DNA of 64,000 nucleotides. It comes from Phycisphaerae bacterium. Its GTDB lineage: Bacteria > Planctomycetota > Phycisphaerae > UBA1845. Shown in pieces: positions 54,219-61,450 of the stretch (the first letter of the stretch is position 1; each line of letters opens with the position of its first letter). The stretch covers positions 419,457-483,456 of the forward strand of contig JAJDEB010000023.1 in NCBI GenBank assembly GCA_029260015.1, in the 5' to 3' direction. Both the position numbers and the translations under genes were made by a program. The notes under the pieces are model-generated. The model was not told the origin of the DNA and did not search any database. It worked only from the letters and a program-made list of their open reading frames with translations.

Positions 54219-55988
54219 ATGCCCCGCTACCAGAATTCCGTTGCGTATGGTCTAATTGCATTGTTCAGCATCGCGATAACTTCGACGCCACTTCGCGCCC
54301 AGCAGATTAGCGAAGCCGGTGATGATACGAACGCTCCGGCTTCATTCGATCAAAACGAATTCTCCGACCATGTCGTGCAACCGCTTCATCCGCACGATCA
54401 TGGCGACCACTGGTCTTGCACGGTTCTGAAAACCGACGAGCAGTTGCGCGGTCTCCATGCAAATAATCTTTGGCTTGACAATACGGTTTACTATTCATTC
54501 CACGCCAACACCTCGCCATCCAACCAAGCCGACGCGTTGGCTGCGATGGCATTGATCGAAGGCGTTTCGTCGATGACGTTCGTCGCCCGCACTTCCGAAA
54601 CGGATTACGTTGTCTTCACCGATGCCGGCGGGAATAATTCCTTCATCGGTCGTATTGGCGGACCACAGACGATCAACATCAACGCATGGTCGGTACACTA
54701 CGTTATCGTCCACGAAATCATGCACGCGATGGGCATCTATCACGAACAATCGCGCCCGGATCGCAATACCTTCGTCCAGATCAATTCCGGAAACATCTGT
54801 CAGAATTGCTGCAGCGGCGGTCCTTGCGACGGTAACTTCGATATAGAAGCCGGTGCCAGTATCGTCGGCCCGTATGACTTCGATTCGGTCATGCACTACG
54901 GCCAATGCTTCTTTTCAACATGCGGTAATTGCCAAGCTAACCCCGGCGCGTGCAGCACGATTACCGTCCTGCCGCCCAATGACGTCGTGTGGCAAAACGC
55001 GATCGGTCAAAGCGATCATTTCAGTGCCGGTGATATTCTGACGATTCAAACCATGTACCCAACCCAAAGCGTTCCGTGCGAAAGTGTGATCGGCGACCTC
55101 GATGACGACAACGATTGCGACATGGAAGACGCCTTGATTTTTCAATCATGCTACAACGACGGTACCGGTGGCCGGCCCGAATGTTCGTGCGCCGATCCAA
55201 ACATTGACGAAGTCGTCGATGCCGCCGACGTTGAATCATTCATCAATGCGATACACGGACCGAACGTCATACTCGGCGCGTGCTGTAGCGATGGTGATGG
55301 CGTCTGCACCGAAGGAACATCCAGCGAGTGCGGCATCTCCGGCGGGACGTATCAAGGTGATGGCGTCACCTGCGCCGATACCAGTTGCCCGGTGACCAAC
55401 CCCGGCGCATGTTGCGACCCAACCGACCTGTCGTGCACGATCACATCCAGCGTGCTGTGCGATTCGGCTAATGGTATCTACAAAGGCAACGGCACCAGTT
55501 GCAACGGTTCCGAGTGTCCGTTTGAGTATTCCAACACGCGACTCGGAACGTTTTTCTTCGGGCAAGGTGCCAACGTCCAAATCGCAGATGATATGACACT
55601 GGCTGGCACCGCTCGGGAACTTGCATACTACGACCTCACTGTCTTCAGCCAGGCGGCGACTCCTCCAACAGCCACCGTGTCCCTATACACGGCGTGCCCA
55701 GGTTCTGGCGGAACGTTAATCGCGGGAACGACGAGAACGTTCCCAAGCATTTCCGCATCGCAGGAGGTGGTACTCTCCGCAACATTTGAACCCACGATCA
55801 CACTGCCCAACACCGTATGGATGGTCATTTCGTTCGATCAGGACAACTGCAACTGGTTGATCGGAGAGCAAGCGGAAGTTGGTTCGACTACTAACAACTT
55901 CGGAATCAACGCGCCGTGGGGATGCAATTTCACATTCACCGGCGGAACCTGGGGCGGACTTCAAGCAAATATAATTTGTGTGGATTGA
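54219..55988 (+). CDS. astacin-type (M12A) metalloprotease with dockerin-like and Cys-rich regions
   Basis: A 589-residue secreted protease; signal peptide to about 28. The catalytic region has HEIMHAMGIYHEQSRPDR at 165-182, the full astacin motif HExxHxxGxxHE, and FDSVMHYG as the Met-turn near 230. A calcium-loop pair follows (IGDLDDDNDCDMEDAL, DPNIDEVVDAADV), dockerin-like. Then come two Cys-rich repeats beginning GACCSDGDGVC and GACCDPTDLSC, each ending in CP. The last 150 residues form a beta-sandwich-like domain. It should cleave extracellular protein. It stands alone downstream of an extended -10 promoter. Confidence 0.9.
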   Translation: MPRYQNSVAYGLIALFSIAITSTPLRAQQISEAGDDTNAPASFDQNEFSDHVVQPLHPHDHGDHWSCTVLKTDEQLRGLHANNLWLDNTVYYSFHANTSPSNQADALAAMALIEGVSSMTFVARTSETDYVVFTDAGGNNSFIGRIGGPQTININAWSVHYVIVHEIMHAMGIYHEQSRPDRNTFVQINSGNICQNCCSGGPCDGNFDIEAGASIVGPYDFDSVMHYGQCFFSTCGNCQANPGACSTITVLPPNDVVWQNAIGQSDHFSAGDILTIQTMYPTQSVPCESVIGDLDDDNDCDMEDALIFQSCYNDGTGGRPECSCADPNIDEVVDAADVESFINAIHGPNVILGACCSDGDGVCTEGTSSECGISGGTYQGDGVTCADTSCPVTNPGACCDPTDLSCTITSSVLCDSANGIYKGNGTSCNGSECPFEYSNTRLGTFFFGQGANVQIADDMTLAGTARELAYYDLTVFSQAATPPTATVSLYTACPGSGGTLIAGTTRTFPSISASQEVVLSATFEPTITLPNTVWMVISFDQDNCNWLIGEQAEVGSTTNNFGINAPWGCNFTFTGGTWGGLQANIICVD

Positions 55989-56016
55989 AAGTAGGTATCG
56001 AGCAACAATCGCATCG

Positions 56017-56043
56017 GTAGGTCGGGTCGAGAACCCGACCTAC
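56017..56043. repeat. REP-like palindrome (GTAGGTCGGGT class)
   Basis: Arms GTAGGTCGGGT (56017-56027) and ACCCGACCTAC (56033-56043) around 5 bases. This GTAGGTCGGG palindrome is widespread in bacterial genomes between genes. It follows the astacin gene and may act as a terminator hairpin. Confidence 0.6.
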
Positions 56044-56059
56044 GTCACTATGGAGAAGT

Positions 56060-56533
56060 TTGGCGCATGTGTTGGACGTGGCCAGGCATGGATTAACAAT
56101 CTTGGTAGCTAGCGTGCTCGTCGAAAGGCATAAGTCCGTGAAGCTTGACCTGACTAATCATGCTATTGCGTTGATGGTTGTCGCCTTGATACCCGTCGGC
56201 TGTGGTCGACTTGCCAAGAGGCTGGTTCGAAAAAAGCGTCATGAGGCCGCAGCGTGGGCGGCAATAATCGGTGCGGCGCTGGCGGCAATTCCTTTAAGTT
56301 TATTAATACTGGGCACTGATGTGCTGGACAATCTGGAGTGGCCGTCCAAGAGCGTCGGCCCGTTTCGTCGTAAGACATCATTATACTTTTGCGTGCTTCT
56401 AATCGCGTTGCTTTGGGGCTTTCTTGATTGTTTTATTCGATTTGTACGACTGGTCGCTTGGGACATGAGACGAGGCCCTTCCCGTTCAGATGAAAGTGAT
56501 TCAAGCGACGAGGAAAGTTTTGATCCTCGGTAG
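56060..56533 (+). CDS. small membrane protein of unknown function
   Basis: A 157-residue protein with three helices (AIALMVVALIPVGCGRLA, AAIIGAALAAIPLSLLILG, LYFCVLLIALLWGFLDCF) and a Ser/Asp/Glu-rich tail. No family is recognised. The start is uncertain: TTG 56060 with GGAG four bases upstream, or GTG 56138 near AAAGG. Nothing around it suggests a role. Confidence 0.5.
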   Translation: MAHVLDVARHGLTILVASVLVERHKSVKLDLTNHAIALMVVALIPVGCGRLAKRLVRKKRHEAAAWAAIIGAALAAIPLSLLILGTDVLDNLEWPSKSVGPFRRKTSLYFCVLLIALLWGFLDCFIRFVRLVAWDMRRGPSRSDESDSSDEESFDPR

Positions 56534-56617
56534 TATGAATTGCAGACCTATTCGTGACAGCCACTTTTCGACAGTCCATTCGCGCTACTGCCTGATTCGA
56601 ATCGCTGGGAATTCTGG

Positions 56618-57184
56618 TCATTTTTTCTTTGCGGCGGATTTACTCTTGGCTGACTGCTTTTTGGATTCAGTCTTGCTGTCTTTGGGTTTTGCTGCGGACT
56701 GTTTCTTCGACCGCCTGCCCGTCGTTTTTAAGACCGACTCGTAGTGGTCGATGTATTTCTTGACCGGCACTCGGCGGAGGACTTCGCCTATGACTTCCAG
56801 CGGTAGGTCTTCGATTTTTTTGAACCTAACGCACGACTTACCCATGTCTAATTTCTTGCCGGTTTTGGCCCAGGCTTTCTTGAACCACTCTTGCAGCTTT
56901 GGGTCGCTGTAGACGCACATCATGTAGATGGCCATGTGGTTCTTTTGTGACGCGATGCTGGCGAAGGGCAGCGGCTCGTTTGGGTCGCAATGGTAGCCGT
57001 CTGGAAAAATACTGTGCGGGACGAAGTAACCGATCATCCCGTACTGCATGCCTTCCTTGTACCCCTTGTCGAGGTTGGCTTTAATGACTTTGCGTACGGC
57101 TTGCAGGGCTTTGCGGCGATCCTCGGGCAAGGCGTCGAGATACTCTTTGACTGTCTTGGCTTTGCTTTGCATGGGGGGAATCAT
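56618..57184 (-). CDS. DUF1801 (YdhG-like) protein
   Basis: A 188-residue protein of the DUF1801 family: TVKEYLDALPEDRRKALQAV at the start, GMQYGMIGYFVPHS in the middle and the KSCVRFKKIEDLP block near 130. The last 30 residues are very Lys-rich (KKQSAKSKSAAKKK), as is often seen in proteins that bind nucleic acid. Two starts are possible, ATG 57184 and 57172. A perfect 15-bp hairpin at 57190-57228 lies directly upstream, so it may sit in the leader of this gene. Activity unknown. Confidence 0.85.
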   Translation of the reverse strand: MIPPMQSKAKTVKEYLDALPEDRRKALQAVRKVIKANLDKGYKEGMQYGMIGYFVPHSIFPDGYHCDPNEPLPFASIASQKNHMAIYMMCVYSDPKLQEWFKKAWAKTGKKLDMGKSCVRFKKIEDLPLEVIGEVLRRVPVKKYIDHYESVLKTTGRRSKKQSAAKPKDSKTESKKQSAKSKSAAKKK

Positions 57185-57189
57185 AACGA

Positions 57190-57228
57190 AAACGCGTCCG
57201 CGAATGAAACTTTTTCGCGGACGCGTTT
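57190..57228 (-). terminator. 15-bp perfect hairpin, possible terminator or leader structure
   Basis: The arms AAACGCGTCCGCGAA (57190-57204) and TTCGCGGACGCGTTT (57214-57228) enclose 9 bases. On the minus strand the stem is followed by TTTTCGTT. It lies 90 bases after the stop of the helicase gene and ends five bases before the ATG of the DUF1801 gene at 57184, so it may end helicase transcription or control DUF1801 translation. Confidence 0.5.
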
Positions 57229-57316
57229 GATGATTTTCGATCGTGCCTGCCAGCCTTGAATCGGGCCAGCAATCACTGTTATTCCAGTTCAACCCATGTT
57301 GGGGAATTGAGTCGGG

Positions 57317-58681
57317 CTACCTGGCTGCGGACTGCACGGAACGCTTCTTCCCACCGGTTCTGTTACGACCCGGCTTTGGTGGGCGACGCGTGCCTTTCTT
57401 CTTGGGAAAGTACGGTGCCTGCTTGGGGGCAGCGTTGCTTCGACGCGAATTGCCTTTGCTGCCGCCACCGTTGCGTCGGTTGTCGCCTTGGAGCACGACG
57501 GGTTCGGTCGGGGCTGTGTATCCGGGCATGTCGCTGGCCAACTGCAGGGTTGTGCCCAGCAGTCTTTGGATGCCACGAAGATTATCGTGTTCTTCGCTGC
57601 TGATAAACGACATGGCAATACCTGACGCACCCGCCCTTCCGGTCCGACCGATGCGGTGGATGTACGTTTCAGGTTCGTCGGTCAGGTCAAAGTTGATCAC
57701 ATGCGACACGCCATCGACATCCAACCCGCGGGCTGCAATGTCCGTCGCCACCAACACGCCAACCTTGCCCGACTTGAAATCATCGAGCGCTCTGGTGCGC
57801 GCGTTTTGACTCTTGTTTCCATGAATGGCAGCCGCCTGAATCTTGCCGCGCGTCAGATGTTGCACGACTTTGTCGGCACCGTGCTTGGTACGCGTAAAGA
57901 CCAGCGCCCGAGAAAACGCAATGTGGTTGAGCAAATTGGAAAGCAGCGATCGCTTGCTGGCTTTCTCAACGTGGTACGCCCAATGTTCGACGCTTTCTGC
58001 AGGCGACGACACGCGAGCCACTTCGACCGAAACCGGGTCCGACAAAATTTCATTGGCCAGTTCGCGAATGGGTGGCGGCATGGTGGCTGACAGGAACAGC
58101 GTCTGACGCGACTTGGGAATGTGCTTGAGAATGCGGCGGATGTCGGGCATGAAACCCATGTCCAACATTCGGTCGGCTTCATCGAGCACGAGTATTTCAA
58201 CAGTATCGAGCGCGATGGTTCCGTCGGAAATATGGTCGAGCAAGCGCCCCGGTGTCGCGACCAGAATATCCACGCCACCACGCAGCGTGCGCGTTTGCGG
58301 ATTCTTGTTGACGCCGCCATAGACGGCTGTGTGTTTCAGTTCGAGGTTGCGCCCGTAAGTCGAAAAGCTGTCGCTGATCTGCTGGGCCAACTCGCGCGTC
58401 GGCGCGAGGACGAGCGAACGAATACGTCGCGCTTGATTTTGGCGAGGTCGGTTTCGGTTACCGTGTTTGCGAATCGCCGGAACATCACCGGCTAATCTTT
58501 GAAGGATCGGCAGGGCAAAGGCGGCTGTCTTTCCGGTACCTGTCTGGGCACACGCCAGAACATCTTTTCGTTTCAAGACGAGCGGAATGACCCGCTCTTG
58601 AATCGGTGTGGGTGTTTCATAACCGGATGCATGGACCGCATCCAGAAGCGGTTTGGATAACCGCAATTCATCAAATTTCAT
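57317..58681 (-). CDS. DEAD-box RNA helicase
   Basis: A 454-residue helicase of the RhlE/DEAD-box type, which unwinds short RNA duplexes. Motifs in order: Q motif TPTPIQERVIP, I AQTGTGKT, Ia PTRELA, II VLDEADRMLDMGF, III LSATMP, IV ALVFTRT, V ATDIAARGLDV, VI YIHRIGRTGRAG. The C-terminal 70 residues are Arg/Lys/Gly-rich (NRRNGGGSKGNSRRSN and on), a common RNA-binding tail. ATG 58681 starts directly before the first conserved block. Expected to act in RNA decay or ribosome assembly. Confidence 0.96.
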   Translation of the reverse strand: MKFDELRLSKPLLDAVHASGYETPTPIQERVIPLVLKRKDVLACAQTGTGKTAAFALPILQRLAGDVPAIRKHGNRNRPRQNQARRIRSLVLAPTRELAQQISDSFSTYGRNLELKHTAVYGGVNKNPQTRTLRGGVDILVATPGRLLDHISDGTIALDTVEILVLDEADRMLDMGFMPDIRRILKHIPKSRQTLFLSATMPPPIRELANEILSDPVSVEVARVSSPAESVEHWAYHVEKASKRSLLSNLLNHIAFSRALVFTRTKHGADKVVQHLTRGKIQAAAIHGNKSQNARTRALDDFKSGKVGVLVATDIAARGLDVDGVSHVINFDLTDEPETYIHRIGRTGRAGASGIAMSFISSEEHDNLRGIQRLLGTTLQLASDMPGYTAPTEPVVLQGDNRRNGGGSKGNSRRSNAAPKQAPYFPKKKGTRRPPKPGRNRTGGKKRSVQSAAR

Positions 58682-59145
58682 CAAGAAATACTTTCGTAGG
58701 TAATAACTGGCGGAACGCGCCAAACGTGAGGTGAATCTTCCAAAGCCAAAGTTGGCCGGGGTGAATAAACCCCTCTACATCATACATCTGCCCCCAATAC
58801 ATCCTCCGGGGCTGTGAGAATGCTACGGCCCACGGAGTAGATTGTCAATGATCGATGTGCAGACATCCAGTATCATCGGAATCGAAAGCGCCACGCAACA
58901 CCCAAAATCCCCAAGCAACAATCAGCCGGGTAATCGCCCTTTGGGACACTGATAACGGCCATTCGGTCGATAGCGTATCGCCGCCGCGAGCATTTTGGTC
59001 CAAGTGCCAATAACCCACAGAATCGCGTGGAATCGGTGTTCTTGAATCGCTATGATACTTTAATTGCAGGCATCGAATTAAACCTTCGGGCGATCGCTAC
59101 GAGATCGAATTCCCGGTTGATTGGCAGGGGAGAGGACCACCCATA
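58682..59145. other. divergent intergenic region
   Basis: 460 bases between the helicase and the GH18 gene. TATGAT at 59051 could be a -10 without a good -35. No other feature is seen. Confidence 0.4.
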
Positions 59146-61416
59146 ATGAAGAAAGTTTCCACCGCATCGGCTGTGTTGTTGGCTGCGCACGTTTTGATGG
59201 CACCGTTTCTTGGCGCGCCGGCAGCCTATGCCGACAACGTACCGACAGCGGACTCAGCTTCCAAAGCAACGCTCGTCGATGAATCGTTCGAACCGGTCGG
59301 CCTCCACCACGCTGCCCTTCTCGAACACATAAACGACCCGACTTCGCCCGATTTGATTGGCGACCCATCCCATCAAGGGACACCGCAACCGATTGCTCGC
59401 GGCGTTACCGGTCCGTGCAGAACGGTGTTCGGCTATCTTCCATACTGGGAAAGTTCCGCGAACATTCAATGGGACGCCCTCACCCATCTGGCTGCGTTCT
59501 CCGTCGAGGTCAACGCCAACGGTACGCTCGGTAACGATCATGGCTGGCCCTGGACCGCGCTGGTCAACACTGCCCATGCCAACGGCGTCAAAGTCGTTCT
59601 ATCGGCAACGTTGTTTAACACGAGCAACCTGCTGACGCTGATGACCACCCCGGCATACAAGCAGGCGTTCTTCGTGAACATCAAGAACAAGATGCTCGAA
59701 GGAACGATGGACGGCGTCAACATGGATTTTGAAGGCGGTGGAAGTTGGCAGGCGCACGCCCCGGCATTCATGGCCGAGCTGACCGCATACATGCACGCGG
59801 AAGTTCCGGGCAGTGAAGTGACCTTTGCAGGACCAGCCGTCAACTGGAGCAACATGGACATGCCCGCACTGGCTGCAAGTTGCGACGGCATTTTCATCAT
59901 GGGCTATGCGTTCGCCGGAAGCTGGAGCAACAACTCGGGTCCGAACTCTCCGCTCAACGGTGGCAGCATCAACATCACCGACACGGTGCTCGACGAATAC
60001 GGCGCCGTCACGCAAACCACACCCGAGAAATTGATCCTTGGTATTCCGTATTATGGCGGACATTGGACCACGACCACGTCAGCTGCTCGCGCACCGGTTA
60101 TCGCCTGGCAGGGATCGACACGTTTCTTCAATGACGAGCCCAACGCGCAAACTTATGGCCGCCTCTGGGACGCCTCTTCGCAATCGCCGTGGTATCGCTG
60201 GCACGACGGAGCCAACTGGCATCAGGTTTGGTACGATGACGCGGAAAGCCTCGGTATCAAGTATGACCTTGCTGAAGACAATGATTTGCAGGGCATTGGC
60301 ATGTGGGCGTTGAACTACGACGGGACGCGCCCGGAACTTTGGGATGCCATCCGCGCGTATGCTGTTGAACCCTGTTGCTCGCAACCTGTAAACGAATTCG
60401 AGGTGACGCTATTCGCCGACGACTTCGATGCAGGTACGTCGTCGGGGCTTTGGGATCTGTTCACATCCTCGGCTGACTACACCGCCGAATTCGCTTTCGA
60501 CTATTCAACTGCGAGCATTCCGACCGCGCCGAATTCGTCGGGCGGTTCGACGACCGGATTAAGATTCACGGTGAACAACAACGATGCAGTCGCCCAAGAG
60601 GCGGCTCTCAGCGCATTTCCCACAGGCGTAAATGTTGTGGGTGATCATGTGCTCAAGTTCGACATGTGGATCAACTACAACGGTGGTCTGGGCGGAGGAA
60701 TAGGCTCGACTGAATTCATGACTGCTGGCTTGGGTCATGGCGGAGGCCAAGTAAACTGGACGGGCAACGCAGCCAGCGACGGATACATGATGGCCGTCTC
60801 CGGTGATGGTGGATCATCGTTGGATTATCGCGTTTACTCCGGTATAACATTGTACACTTCCGGATCGGGTATTTACGTCGCAGGCAGTTTGAACAACGCT
60901 GCCAGCTACTATCAATCACTGTTTCCAAGCCCGCCGTTTGAGTCTGTGGGCGCACCGGGAAAAGGGTGGGTCGAAGTTGAAATCTCACAGATGGGCGACG
61001 TGCTTAAGTGGTCGATGAATGACACGGTTATCGCATCAATCGTGCTACCCTCAGCCATCAGCGGTTCACCGATGCTCGGATACATGGATCCGTTTTCATC
61101 AATCGCCAACCCCGCAGAAGACAACTTCATCATTTTCGACAACGTCCGTGTATTGCTACCTCCCGACAGCGACTGCAACGCCAATGGCGTCAGCGACGGC
61201 TGTGAGTCGATTGCTGATGGTGATTTCAATGCAGATGGCGTTGTCAATGCGTTGGACTATCCTTGGTTTGCTGATTGTTTCGCGGGACCGCAGCAGCAAC
61301 CCATACCCACGACATTGACCTGCGCTCCGACCTGTTTGGATGTGTTCGACACCGATGTCGATGGCGACATCGATCTTGCAGACTACGAAGCGTTTATCGC
61401 AAACATCGCGCCGTAA
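59146..61416 (+). CDS. secreted GH18-family glycosidase with dockerin-like C-terminus
   Basis: A 756-residue exported protein; signal peptide ends at AYA-D near 29. The glycosyl hydrolase 18 domain covers about 92-365: FGYLPYWES, then MDGVNMDFEGG near 188-198 (catalytic Glu196, with Asn in place of the usual Asp at 192), GPAVNWSNMD and GIPYYGGHW. A beta-sandwich region (about 375-670) follows. The end has two dockerin-like loops (GDFNADGVVNALDYPWFADC, DTDVDGDIDLADYEAFI). GH18 enzymes cut chitin or peptidoglycan-like glycans. The gene stands alone. Confidence 0.9.
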   Translation: MKKVSTASAVLLAAHVLMAPFLGAPAAYADNVPTADSASKATLVDESFEPVGLHHAALLEHINDPTSPDLIGDPSHQGTPQPIARGVTGPCRTVFGYLPYWESSANIQWDALTHLAAFSVEVNANGTLGNDHGWPWTALVNTAHANGVKVVLSATLFNTSNLLTLMTTPAYKQAFFVNIKNKMLEGTMDGVNMDFEGGGSWQAHAPAFMAELTAYMHAEVPGSEVTFAGPAVNWSNMDMPALAASCDGIFIMGYAFAGSWSNNSGPNSPLNGGSINITDTVLDEYGAVTQTTPEKLILGIPYYGGHWTTTTSAARAPVIAWQGSTRFFNDEPNAQTYGRLWDASSQSPWYRWHDGANWHQVWYDDAESLGIKYDLAEDNDLQGIGMWALNYDGTRPELWDAIRAYAVEPCCSQPVNEFEVTLFADDFDAGTSSGLWDLFTSSADYTAEFAFDYSTASIPTAPNSSGGSTTGLRFTVNNNDAVAQEAALSAFPTGVNVVGDHVLKFDMWINYNGGLGGGIGSTEFMTAGLGHGGGQVNWTGNAASDGYMMAVSGDGGSSLDYRVYSGITLYTSGSGIYVAGSLNNAASYYQSLFPSPPFESVGAPGKGWVEVEISQMGDVLKWSMNDTVIASIVLPSAISGSPMLGYMDPFSSIANPAEDNFIIFDNVRVLLPPDSDCNANGVSDGCESIADGDFNADGVVNALDYPWFADCFAGPQQQPIPTTLTCAPTCLDVFDTDVDGDIDLADYEAFIANIAP

Positions 61417-61450
61417 GTATGCGTTGGTCGTGTTTGACTTAAAGGTTGGG

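Noticed and set aside
56017-56043. Mobile element end
   Set aside because: A single REP-type palindrome without a partner copy or transposase.
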